DNA of 15,200 bases from DATECU01 sp035286745 (GTDB lineage: Bacteria; Acidobacteriota; Vicinamibacteria; Fen-336): positions 1 to 15,200 of the forward strand of contig DATECU010000085.1 of NCBI GenBank assembly GCA_035286745.1. The letters run 5' to 3'. The translations under genes and the position numbers were made by a program. Positions 6,956 to 14,004 of the stretch are shown here, piece by piece (position 1 is the first letter of the stretch; every line of letters starts with the position of its first letter). The notes beneath the pieces were generated by a model. That model did no database searches, was not told where the DNA came from, and was given only the letters and a program-made list of their open reading frames with translations.

Positions 6956-7843
6956 TCATGGCTGCTGCCCAACCGGGGCCTGGACGCTGGGTTCCGCGGG
7001 GATGGCCGCCGCTTCCGCCGGCGTCAAACGGGTGCGATCGCAGTAGCCGCGGCCCCTCACACACGCCGTGTAGTTCCGCTGGCGCTCGGCGGCAGCCAGC
7101 GCCGCGGCCTCCGAAGGCCTCAGCAGGGAGTAGTCACAGCCGTCGCGACCGGCCCGGCAGTCGGCCAGGTTGCGCATGCCGAGCGCCAGGTCCACCTCGA
7201 TCGCTTCCTGCTGGCCGAGCTTCGAGCGGTCGCATCCGTCCCAGCCGTGCATGCAGGTCGAGAGGTTGCGGCGGTGTTCGGCGAGCTCCACTTCCCGCGC
7301 TTCCGGCCGCGTCAGGCTCGCGTGGTCGCACTGCCCCACGCCGTCCCTGCAATCGGACACCATGCGCGAACGCTGGGCAAGCGCGATCCCGGCGAGTTCC
7401 GCCTCGGTCAACGTGGACTCGTCGCAAGGGCCGATGCCGTCCCTGCAGCCGGAGAGCTTGCGTCGTCGCTCGGCCGACGCCACCTCGCGGGCTTCTGATC
7501 GCGTCAGTCGCGAGTGGTCGCAGGAGCCAATCCCATCGCCACAGTTCGCAACGTTGCGATCGTGCAGGACGACAGCCAGTTGGATGGCCTCCGGGCGGGT
7601 GAGCTTGGAGTGGTCGCAGGCCTCGACACCGTTCCTGCAAGCCGAGAGGTTCCGCGCGTGTTCGGCGAGCGCCACCTCGGTCCGCTCCTGAAGCGTCAGC
7701 CGCGAGCTATCGCATGACGGCCAGCCCTGCCTGCAAGCCAGAAGGTTGGCTGGGGGATCGGGCGCTCCGGCAAGCAGCGACACCGGCCACAGGCTCAGAC
7801 AGGCCACCTGCACCCACAGGACTCTCAAAAGCGTCTTGGTCAT
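6956..7843 (-). CDS. Exported protein of eight 32-residue cysteine repeats
   Basis: A 295-residue protein with a signal peptide (about 1-26) and then almost nothing but tandem repeats. Repeats start at C37, 69, 101, 133, 165, 197, 229 and 261, at exactly 32 residues; the last is cut short by a Pro/Ala/Gln tail. The consensus is C-x-x-G-x3-C-D-x-S-x-L-T-x2-E-A-x2-V-x-x-A-x4-RNLx2, with cysteines at positions 1 and 8 in all eight copies, so 16 paired cysteines after export. Each unit reads as a short Gly/Asp loop closed by a disulphide, an N-cap (D-x-S-x-L-T-x-x-E) and one amphipathic helix; stacking would give an extended disulphide-stapled solenoid. I have seen similar repeats in unnamed bacterial proteins and can assign no function. 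The start has only a weak GGGTGG before it. It converges with the PH/small-protein pair. Confidence 0.8.
   Translation of the reverse strand: MTKTLLRVLWVQVACLSLWPVSLLAGAPDPPANLLACRQGWPSCDSSRLTLQERTEVALAEHARNLSACRNGVEACDHSKLTRPEAIQLAVVLHDRNVANCGDGIGSCDHSRLTRSEAREVASAERRRKLSGCRDGIGPCDESTLTEAELAGIALAQRSRMVSDCRDGVGQCDHASLTRPEAREVELAEHRRNLSTCMHGWDGCDRSKLGQQEAIEVDLALGMRNLADCRAGRDGCDYSLLRPSEAAALAAAERQRNYTACVRGRGYCDRTRLTPAEAAAIPAEPSVQAPVGQQP
6992..7735 (-). repeat. Tandem 96-base coding repeat (8 units)
   Basis: The DNA encoding residues 37-284 of the exported cysteine-repeat protein has a period of 96 bases (32 codons). The units share protein motifs (CD, LT, EA, RNL) but have diverged widely in nucleotide sequence, which points to an old array kept by selection on the protein, not a recent expansion. 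Confidence 0.8.
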
Positions 7844-7985
7844 TCGCCACCCATCTCTCGCGGTCCGGACGGCCTGGCAGGTGCTCAGGCGTTCACGCCC
7901 GCAATCCCACTCTAGGCCTCCTGGGAGCGCATCACTAATCGATTGTTAGGTCGCGATCCATCGGACCGGGCCGATGCTCGCCGCA

Positions 7986-8041
7986 GGAGAAGCGCTCTCC
8001 TTCAATGGGCCACTCCCGGGCACGCCGGGAGCAGCCCGCAC
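7986..8041 (-). terminator. Two hairpins downstream of the BON gene
   Basis: Just past the BON stop, CTCCCGG (8023-8029) and CCGGGAG (8035-8041) form a 7-bp stem with a 5-base loop. A second inverted repeat follows, GGAGA (7986-7990) and TCTCC (7996-8000). Neither is followed by a T-tract on the minus strand, so this is at best a non-canonical terminator or a transcript-stabilising structure. Confidence 0.3.
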
Positions 8042-8045
8042 TCGT

Positions 8046-8573
8046 CTACTTCTCCTTGGTCTCGATTTCGGAAGCCACCTGCCTCACGCCGGGGATGCTG
8101 TAGGCGGTCTCGATAGCCCGGAGCTTGTGGGCCAGGTTTGTGCTGCTTCCATCGAGGAACACAAGGCCGTTGTCGACCGACTTCACCTTGATCCCCTCGA
8201 TGCTCTTGTCCGCCCCTAGCGCCTTCTCGACCGCCTCCATCACGTCCTTGTCAGCGGCCTTCACCGATTCCTGGCGGGACTCCTTCACGACCTGGAGCAG
8301 GTTCCGGACCTCCGTCACGCCCCCAACGGCGCGAGTCGTGGCCTCGGCCTTGTCCTTCACCGCCTGGCTGTCCACCGTCCCACGGAGCGTGACCTTGCCG
8401 TGTTCGGTGTCGACCTTGACGGCGTTGCGGCCTGCGCCGTCCGTGGTCATCAGTGAGATCTTGATCTTCGTCGTGGTCCAGGTGTCGTCGCTCGCTTGCG
8501 CCGAACCAACGCCGACGCCCCACGACAAGGAAAGGCCAACCAATGTCAAAGCCAGCTTCCTGCTTGAGCTCAT
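8046..8573 (-). CDS. Periplasmic protein with two BON domains
   Basis: A 175-residue OsmY-like protein. A signal peptide spans about 1-28 (KLALTLVGLSLSWGVGVGSAQA). Two BON domains follow: residues 31-97 (KIKISLMTTDG, then VKVDTEHGKVTLRGTVDSQAVKDKA) and 107-172 (DKDVMEAVEKAL, then IKVKSVDNGLVFLDG). BON domains are thought to bind phospholipid surfaces; OsmY and relatives protect the periplasm under osmotic or envelope stress. I chose the ATG at 8573, which follows GGAGGAG closely. The longer frame from GTG 8654 is rejected because it overlaps the sigma-54 promoter at 8638-8653 and because the signal peptide begins at this ATG. The gene is divergent from the SGNH gene and shares its regulatory region. 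Confidence 0.9.
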   Translation of the reverse strand: MSSSRKLALTLVGLSLSWGVGVGSAQASDDTWTTTKIKISLMTTDGAGRNAVKVDTEHGKVTLRGTVDSQAVKDKAEATTRAVGGVTEVRNLLQVVKESRQESVKAADKDVMEAVEKALGADKSIEGIKVKSVDNGLVFLDGSSTNLAHKLRAIETAYSIPGVRQVASEIETKEK

Positions 8574-8637
8574 TACTCCTCCTTCAAAGCGCCCCAGTGC
8601 CCGCCTCGCAGCGGTCGGCGGCAGCCGCATTGACAGG

Positions 8638-8653
8638 AGCAACCTTCGTGCCA
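8638..8653 (-). promoter_or_regulatory. Consensus sigma-54 promoter for the BON gene
   Basis: The minus strand reads TGGCACGAAGGTTGCT, a full match to TGGCACG-N4-TTGC[AT]. Transcription is expected near 8627, 54 bases before the ATG at 8573, with the GGAGGAG ribosome site in the leader. Sigma-54 promoters require an ATP-dependent enhancer-binding protein, so expression of the BON protein should be tightly switched. Confidence 0.85.
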
Positions 8654-8763
8654 CTCCGGTAGGCGCCGCGATTGCAGGCGCGCCGGGCGAGGAGCTGCCC
8701 CACCGAAGCCTCCAGCGAAGTTTCGTCGGCCTCCTCGCGAGTGTAGGGTGTACAAACTGCCCT

Positions 8764-8786
8764 CCAGGTGCCTCGTCCTCACCTGG
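8764..8786. promoter_or_regulatory. Inverted repeat, possible enhancer-binding-protein site
   Basis: CCAGGTG (8764-8770) and CACCTGG (8780-8786) are perfect 7-base inverted arms separated by 9 bases. The site lies about 50 bases upstream of the plus-strand sigma-54 promoter and about 110 bases upstream of the minus-strand one, the distance range at which sigma-54 activators bind. No copy of the arms was seen next to the other sigma-54 sites, so assignment as an activator site is an inference. Confidence 0.4.
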
Positions 8787-8835
8787 GTGGAATGCTGGCT
8801 ACGCGGCCACGAAGGACGGTTTCGGATCGTGGGTC

Positions 8836-8851
8836 TGGCATGTACGTTGCT
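8836..8851 (+). promoter_or_regulatory. Sigma-54 promoter for the SGNH gene
   Basis: The plus strand reads TGGCATGTACGTTGCT, one base off the consensus TGGCACG-N4-TTGC[AT] (T for C at the sixth base). Transcription would start near 8862, giving a leader of about 175 bases before the ATG at 9037. The leader holds no supported short gene. Confidence 0.75.
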
Positions 8852-9036
8852 GGGAGGGTGGCAGGCTCAACGGCCGCCGAGAAGGTGGCCCGGGAGAGGG
8901 CCAAGGGCTACCGGGTCTGCAAGCCTGCTCTGGGTCGCGAGGAAGGAGCAGCCGCGTGAAGAAGTGAGGAAGCAAGAAGGTACTCCGAACCTCGCTCCAA
9001 CCCGTGATCAGGAATGAGCAAGAGGGGAGTTCTCGC

Positions 9037-10944
9037 ATGAGAGCCGACGTCGCGCTCGGTTCGGACCGGGTCGAGGCGCCATCGGCTTGGGTGGGGTGGC
9101 TGCTGGCGGCGGGGCAGTGCCTCCTTGGCGTCACGCTGGCCTGGCAATGGCTCTGCGTGAGCACCTATCGCCTCTACCTCGACGAGCGGCGGGCTCCGGA
9201 GATCTCGGCGCTCGGCCGCGCCCGCCAGCGGTTCGCGGTCAAGGGCGACCGCGTCGAACCCCAGATCCTGGCCACCGAAGACGAGCGCCTCTCCTTCCCC
9301 GTCGACTTTCCCCGTCCATCCGAGTTGCGGCTCCGAGCGGTTCCCAGCAGCCAGGCGACCATCGAGATCGCCATCGTCCAGCAGGGCGCTCGGCGGAGGC
9401 TCTATCGTCGAACGCTGTCCGACACCGCCGACATCACCCAGTCGCTGCCACCGATCACCGGTCTCCTCGAGGTGGTCAACCAGGGCGATCTCTTGTGGGC
9501 GGATCCGAGGGTGGTGCAGGAGGCCAGCCTCACACCCACGCTCCTCGGCCTTCTGGGTCTGCTGGCGCTCACCGGGCTGCGGGTCGGGAGGCCCAGGTTC
9601 CCGCGGGCGGCCTGGGCGCGCACCGCCCTGCTGGGCGGCATCACCGCGGGCATTGCTGGCGGCCTCTGCCTTGTCGCGTTGGAGGTCGGCCTCCGGGTGG
9701 TCGGACACCGCCTGCCCGCCTGGATCTCGGCCCCGCGCCGGAACCTGGGCGAGGTCCACGCGGATCCACGCTGGCAAGACTCGGTGCGTTACGGCGCCCG
9801 GCTGGCGAAGCACCTCGACACCTTCTGCGAGTGGCAACAGGGCGACATTGTCCGCATGGGGTTCCTGCCGCCCGGCCTGGTTCGCCATCCCACCTACCGC
9901 TTCCCTTTCGTCACCGATGCAGAGGGCTTCCGGAACTCCGAATCGGAGTCGACGGGCACCGCGGTGGCGGCGCTGGGGGATTCCTTCACCGACGGCCTGA
10001 CGCTTCCGGTAGAGCTGACCTGGCCGGCCCGCCTCGGGCGCCTCCTGGGGGCGGGCGTTCGCAACTACGGCACGGCGGGTTTCGGGCCCGGACAAGAGCT
10101 GCTGGTGCTGAAGGAGCACGTGCGGGCGCGCCGCCCGCGCTGGGTCGTGGTCGGGTTCTTCGCCGGTAACGACCTGCTGGACGCGGAGAGGTTCGAGAGC
10201 TTTGGGCGGGGCGGGGGACCGGTCCCTTCCCCTGGGCTGGGATGGAAACTCAAGGAGGTGATCGCGCGCTTCGACCGGCTCTACCTGACGAGCCTGTACG
10301 AAGGAGCGGCCGGACTCCTCGACGATCGAAAGCGAAACCCAGCGGACCGGCGGCCATCTCAAGGTCCTGAGGACTACAGCGGGGAGGATCCCACCGCTCC
10401 CCCGACCTCACGGCCTGGCTTCGACCGTGGCCTCTTCACGGTCCCAGTGGCCGGCCGCGTGTTGCAGTTCGCGTTCCTGCCCCCTTACCTGAACAGCCTG
10501 AAACTCTCCCGGCAACAGCTCCAGGCGTCGCCGGGGTGGGAGCTGACCCGCCGGTCCTACCAGGAGATGCAGCGGTTGGTGCGGGCCGATGGCGGAGAAC
10601 TCATCGTTCTGTTCATCCCGTCGAAGGCCCAGGTCTACCTGCCGCTGCTTGAGGCGTCTTTCCCAAGGGCTGAGCTGCAGGCGGCCCTTCGTCTCTGTCT
10701 GCGCGACCAACCGCAGCCGCCGGGGCTGGAAGTCGTGATGCGAAACCGACTGGCTCTCAACGACCTGATGCGGGAGTTCTGCGCGGAGGAGGACATCCGG
10801 TTCCTGGACCTCACGCCGGAGCTGGAGACGAGATTGAGAGCCGGTCACAACGTCTACTTCCCGGACGACTCACACTGGAATGCGGCCGGGCACCAGACCG
10901 CCGCTGCCATGCTCGCCCGCCTGCTCCGAGCGGAGAGCTTGTGA
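9037..10944 (+). CDS. Membrane-anchored SGNH-fold protein (AlgX/AlgJ-like)
   Basis: A 635-residue protein. One membrane helix at about 18-40 leads to a beta-rich extracytoplasmic segment (about 45-160). Two further helices (about 165-182 and 197-222) precede a catalytic SGNH domain: GDSFTDG at 314-320 (nucleophile S316), G345 in NYGTAGFG, GND at 377-379, and DDSHWN at 610-615 (H613, with D610 as likely partner). The DxxHWN form is typical of AlgJ/AlgX-like O-acetyltransferases and relatives that modify exopolysaccharides. These usually work with an MBOAT acyl-donor protein, and none is encoded here. The ATG at 9037 has GGGGAG 7 bases upstream and is preferred over the in-frame GTG at 9004. 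A sigma-54-type promoter drives it. It could be an acyl-hydrolase instead of a transferase; the substrate is unknown. Confidence 0.82.
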   Translation: MRADVALGSDRVEAPSAWVGWLLAAGQCLLGVTLAWQWLCVSTYRLYLDERRAPEISALGRARQRFAVKGDRVEPQILATEDERLSFPVDFPRPSELRLRAVPSSQATIEIAIVQQGARRRLYRRTLSDTADITQSLPPITGLLEVVNQGDLLWADPRVVQEASLTPTLLGLLGLLALTGLRVGRPRFPRAAWARTALLGGITAGIAGGLCLVALEVGLRVVGHRLPAWISAPRRNLGEVHADPRWQDSVRYGARLAKHLDTFCEWQQGDIVRMGFLPPGLVRHPTYRFPFVTDAEGFRNSESESTGTAVAALGDSFTDGLTLPVELTWPARLGRLLGAGVRNYGTAGFGPGQELLVLKEHVRARRPRWVVVGFFAGNDLLDAERFESFGRGGGPVPSPGLGWKLKEVIARFDRLYLTSLYEGAAGLLDDRKRNPADRRPSQGPEDYSGEDPTAPPTSRPGFDRGLFTVPVAGRVLQFAFLPPYLNSLKLSRQQLQASPGWELTRRSYQEMQRLVRADGGELIVLFIPSKAQVYLPLLEASFPRAELQAALRLCLRDQPQPPGLEVVMRNRLALNDLMREFCAEEDIRFLDLTPELETRLRAGHNVYFPDDSHWNAAGHQTAAAMLARLLRAESL

Positions 10945-10958
10945 CAACGACAGGAGTG

Positions 10959-11867
10959 TCAGGCGAACAGCGCTCGGGCCCGCTTGGAGATGGCGACCAC
11001 CGCCGGGTTGCGGAGCTTCCTCTCGACGGTGATCGCGTAGAAGCGCTGCCGGACCGTGTCGAGCCGGCCCACCAGCCGGACTCGGTACTGTCGCCGCACT
11101 TCCGCGTCGATCGCCGACGGCATGACAAACAGCCCCGCGCCCGCCTGCCCGAAGGCGTCGATGAGGGCGTTGTCCTCGAAGGTGCCGACGACGCGCGGGT
11201 GGATGCCCTGCTCCCGAAACCAATCATCGAGCGAGAGGCGCAGCCCGGAGTCCCCGCTCGGCATCAGGAAAGGCGCCCCATCGAGCGATCGTGGAAAGCG
11301 CCGCCGGTAGGCAACCGCCATGCGCTCGGCCCCGAAGACCGACACCCCGCACTCTCCCAGGAGGTGGCTGTAGGCCCGCACTTTGACGGCCGGAGGGGCC
11401 GGGGTGTCCGCCAGCACGAGGTCCAGGGAGTAGATCGCCAGTTCGGCGATCAGACGCTCCGGCCGCTCCTGAACGCAGTCCAGTTGGATGGGCTCGGGAA
11501 GGTGGAGGGCCGGCTCCAGGATCTGGTAGGCGACCAGCTTGGGCACGACCATGGCCACTCCCACCGCCAGACGCGCCGGGTGGGTGACCCGGCCCTTCAC
11601 CGCCTGCTGCAGCTCACGGCCGAGGGCGAAGATCTCGTCCGCATAGCGATAGACGGTGCGGCCGACCTCGGTGAGAACCACGGTACGCCCGGAACGAACC
11701 AGCAGCTTTTCTCCCAGGGCTTCCTGCAGCTCCCGGAGCTGGCCGCTGACCGTGGGCTGGGAGACGTGGAGCTTCTCGCTTGCCCGGGTCACGCCGCCTT
11801 CGCGAACCACCGTCCAGAAATGGTAGAGGTGGTGATGGTTGAGCGCGTCCACACCCCAACGATACAT
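10959..11867 (-). CDS. LysR-type regulator, NhaR-like
   Basis: A 302-residue transcription regulator. The N terminus (LNHHHLYHFWTVVREGGV) closely resembles the start of NhaR (INYNHLYYFW), followed by a LysR winged helix (about 10-67, with recognition region VSQPTVSGQLRELQEALG). The RYADEIFALGRELQ segment matches the NhaR linker helix, and the effector domain holds GECGVSVFG, also NhaR-like. In Escherichia coli NhaR activates the sodium/proton antiporter gene nhaA and responds to sodium; no antiporter gene is in this window, so the target here is unknown. The gene is last in the run from the HPF-like gene and converges on the SGNH gene with only 14 bases between stops. The ATG used lacks a ribosome site; GTG at 11852 is an alternative. 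Confidence 0.88.
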   Translation of the reverse strand: MYRWGVDALNHHHLYHFWTVVREGGVTRASEKLHVSQPTVSGQLRELQEALGEKLLVRSGRTVVLTEVGRTVYRYADEIFALGRELQQAVKGRVTHPARLAVGVAMVVPKLVAYQILEPALHLPEPIQLDCVQERPERLIAELAIYSLDLVLADTPAPPAVKVRAYSHLLGECGVSVFGAERMAVAYRRRFPRSLDGAPFLMPSGDSGLRLSLDDWFREQGIHPRVVGTFEDNALIDAFGQAGAGLFVMPSAIDAEVRRQYRVRLVGRLDTVRQRFYAITVERKLRNPAVVAISKRARALFA

Positions 11868-11930
11868 CGAAGCGCGGCTATGGGACAGCCCGGCGACCGG
11901 GCTGCCAACGCGTCTGCTGAGGGGCGCTCG

Positions 11931-12356
11931 TCAGGGCCGTCGGGGGCCGCTGCCGCCCGGTTCGAGCGGAACATGCGTCTCCCACAGCAGCGCCGCGCTG
12001 TCGGTCGGCCCGCGGCTGAACCGTTGGAACACCCGGCCGATGGGGTCGCATCCGATCGGTCCGGGCAACGCCAGAACGGCTGCGAACCGGCACGACTGGC
12101 GCATCCCCATCTCCGCCGTCCGGCGCCAGCTCGCCTTCGCATTCCTGACGAACACCTCGCCGACATAGCAGCCCAGCCCGGACAGAAGGCCGGAGGCCTG
12201 CTGCTCGGTTGCCCCGGTCGCTCTGATCTTGTCGACGATGGCGTCGACCAGGATGAGGCTCTCCGGCGTGTACGGCAGCTTGAATCCGAACTTCTGCTCG
12301 ACGAAGGCGACCGATCCTTCGGCGAGTTGCGGTGCGGTGCTGGGCGAGATGCTCAT
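11931..12356 (-). CDS. Conserved protein of unknown function (141 residues)
   Basis: A soluble protein without signal peptide or membrane helix. Visible blocks are LPYTPESLILVDAIVDKIRA (about 28-47), GLLSGLGCYVGEVFVRNAKASW (about 56-77) and GPIGCDPIGRVFQRFSRGPTDS (about 98-119). The set (predicted helix, GCYxGEV, then a NPIG-like turn with a helix) is a pattern I recall from unnamed proteins in many phyla; I cannot name a domain with confidence. The ATG at 12356 (MSISPSTA) has AAAGG 8 bases before it; an ATG at 12380 is also possible. It lies 108 bases after the radical SAM gene and 63 bases before the NhaR-like gene on the same strand, so it is probably co-transcribed. Confidence 0.68.
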   Translation of the reverse strand: MSISPSTAPQLAEGSVAFVEQKFGFKLPYTPESLILVDAIVDKIRATGATEQQASGLLSGLGCYVGEVFVRNAKASWRRTAEMGMRQSCRFAAVLALPGPIGCDPIGRVFQRFSRGPTDSAALLWETHVPLEPGGSGPRRP

Positions 12357-12464
12357 GGTGGGGGCCTTTGGGTCAGGCATCAGGTGGGGCCCCGCGTCGA
12401 CAGCCGGACACCGCCTACCGGGGAGCCTGGGGCTTCGCTGCAACCGCGCGCCTTCATCGTTCGA

Positions 12465-13937
12465 CTACAGTGACCCGGCCACGCGCCGGAAGTGGTGGCC
12501 GAGGATGGCCAGCTCGATGGCGTGACGGAAATGCCGAGGGCGCCGCAGGAGCGTCGTCCAGAGAAGTCGCCAGTAGGCCGCTCGTCCCGCCTGCCGGACG
12601 CCGAGCAGCCAGAGGGACCGGAGCACCGTCAGCAGGTCCCGGCGCGAGAAGCCAAGAGCCTGGTCGGGTACGCGGTACTCATGCAGGAAGGTGCGGATTC
12701 GGGAGTAGTAGGACTGCGGTTCGTAGAGCCTCGTCATCAGCTTCCGGTAGCCGGATTCCAGGAATCCGCGGTCCAGCCGGGGGGTGAAGTTGAGGGCGGC
12801 CTGGGTGTTGTTGCCGCTGCTCTCCGCCACGATGCGCCCCTCTTTCAGAAGGCGCTGGTACAGGCGGGTCTGCGGCAACGCCGTCAGCAGCCCAACCATG
12901 GCCGTCACCACGCCGGAGCGTTGGATGAACTCGAACTGCCGCTCGAAGATGTCGCAGGGATCGCTGTCGAAGCCAACGATGAAGCCGCCCATCACCTGCA
13001 GGCCCGCGCGCTGAATGGTCTTGACCGCCTGCAGCAGATCGCCTCGCTGGTTCTGGAGCTTGTGGCACTCCGCGAGGCTCTCCAGGGACGGAGTCTCGAT
13101 GCCCACGAAGACCTTCCGAAAGCCGGCCCCCACCATCAGCTCGCACAGCTCGGGATCCTCGGCGAGGTTCAGGGACGCCTCGGTCAGAAAGCCAAGGCGC
13201 GGGTGGGTACGGTCCCGCCACCGCACCAGCTCTCGAAGCAGCGCCTTGCTGCGCTTGCGGTCGCCGATGAAGTTGTCGTCGACGATGAAGACCATCCCCG
13301 TCCAGCCCCGGCAGAGCAGCGCCTCCAGCTCGGCGATGAGCTGGCCGGGGGACTTGGTGCGGGGGACCCTTCCATTCATGATGACGATGTCGCAGAACTC
13401 GCAGTCGTACGGGCAGCCGCGGGAGAACTGGACCGCCATGGTGGCGTAGTCGCGGAGATCGATCAGGTCCCAGCGCGGCGGCGGGATCCTGGTGATGTCG
13501 GGGCGGCCGGCCCCCTGGTAGCACGGGCGGACGGCGCCGGCCTGCATGTCCTCGACCAGTTGCTGGATGACGTCCTCGGCCTCGCCGAGGACGAAGTGTT
13601 GGATGCGCGGGAAGGCGGCATGACCGGTGGTGAACAGGGGCCCGCCGGCGATGACTGGCTTGCCATTGGCGACGCACCGGTCGACGATCGCCTCGACGGA
13701 CGCTTTCTGGACGAGCATGGCGCTGACCATCACGTAGTCGGCCCAGCGCACCTGCTCGTCGGTCAGCGGCTCGACGTTCAGGTCCAGGAGGCGCAGCTCC
13801 CACTCGCGGGGCAGCATGGCGGCGATGGTGAGCAGGCCGAGCGGGGGGAACGCGGACTTCCGGGAGACCAGACGCAGCACGTGCTTGAAACTCCAGAAGG
13901 TGTCGGGCGTCTCGGGATAGGCGAGGAGGACTCTCAT
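12465..13937 (-). CDS. B12-binding radical SAM protein with DUF4070-type C terminus
   Basis: A 490-residue class B (cobalamin-dependent) radical SAM enzyme. Residues 1-135 form a B12-binding Rossmann domain (MRVLLAYPETPDTF, FPPLGLLTIAAMLP, then GKPVIAGGPLFTTG and HFVLGEAED). The radical SAM core begins at FSRGCPYDCEFCD, with the iron-sulphur ligands C175, C179 and C182. The C-terminal third (about 365-490) resembles DUF4070. The cofactor pair points to methylation or rearrangement at an unreactive carbon. The same architecture is found in the hopanoid C-2 methylase HpnP, but the match is only moderate and no hopanoid genes are near, so I do not assign it. I chose ATG 13937 (AGGAAGG about 9 bases upstream), not the in-frame GTG at 14096, which overlaps the HPF-like gene and adds a low-complexity stretch. 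It lies 67 bases after the HPF-like gene. Confidence 0.87.
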   Translation of the reverse strand: MRVLLAYPETPDTFWSFKHVLRLVSRKSAFPPLGLLTIAAMLPREWELRLLDLNVEPLTDEQVRWADYVMVSAMLVQKASVEAIVDRCVANGKPVIAGGPLFTTGHAAFPRIQHFVLGEAEDVIQQLVEDMQAGAVRPCYQGAGRPDITRIPPPRWDLIDLRDYATMAVQFSRGCPYDCEFCDIVIMNGRVPRTKSPGQLIAELEALLCRGWTGMVFIVDDNFIGDRKRSKALLRELVRWRDRTHPRLGFLTEASLNLAEDPELCELMVGAGFRKVFVGIETPSLESLAECHKLQNQRGDLLQAVKTIQRAGLQVMGGFIVGFDSDPCDIFERQFEFIQRSGVVTAMVGLLTALPQTRLYQRLLKEGRIVAESSGNNTQAALNFTPRLDRGFLESGYRKLMTRLYEPQSYYSRIRTFLHEYRVPDQALGFSRRDLLTVLRSLWLLGVRQAGRAAYWRLLWTTLLRRPRHFRHAIELAILGHHFRRVAGSL

Positions 13938-14004
13938 CTCGAGCCGCCTTCCTGCGGTGGCCCGATCGGTGGCTGACGCGAGAGCCAACGTTCCATAGGC
14001 ATCC

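Larger units (their letters stand above)
8574..9036. other. Divergent regulatory region between BON and SGNH genes
   Basis: These 463 bases hold no convincing gene. They contain two outward-facing sigma-54 promoters (8638-8653 minus, 8836-8851 plus) and, between them, an inverted repeat at 8764-8786. The predicted SGNH leader is long (about 175 bases from 8862). Confidence 0.65.

Noticed and set aside
6992..7735. Regular 96-base periodicity that might suggest a CRISPR or satellite array
   Set aside because: The period is in frame, the conservation is at protein level with divergent DNA, and there are no identical repeats with unique spacers.
8574..8654. N-terminal extension of the BON protein from GTG 8654
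   Set aside because: It overlaps the consensus sigma-54 site, and the signal peptide and GGAGGAG support the ATG at 8573.
8840..8959. A short plus-strand frame starting at ATG 8840 in the BON/SGNH gap
   Set aside because: The ATG lies within the sigma-54 promoter and upstream of its predicted transcript start, has no good ribosome site, and the product matches nothing I know.
8908..10362. A 484-codon open frame on the minus strand
   Set aside because: It lies opposite the SGNH gene and is rich in Arg, Pro and Gly in the pattern of a reverse-frame shadow.
10941..12473. A 510-codon open frame on the plus strand
   Set aside because: It lies opposite the NhaR-like gene and the 141-residue gene, has no recognisable family sequence and shows the composition expected of an antisense shadow in GC-rich DNA.
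12492..13976. A 494-codon open frame on the plus strand
   Set aside because: It is the mirror of the radical SAM gene, whose motifs are unmistakable; the plus-strand product has no family features.
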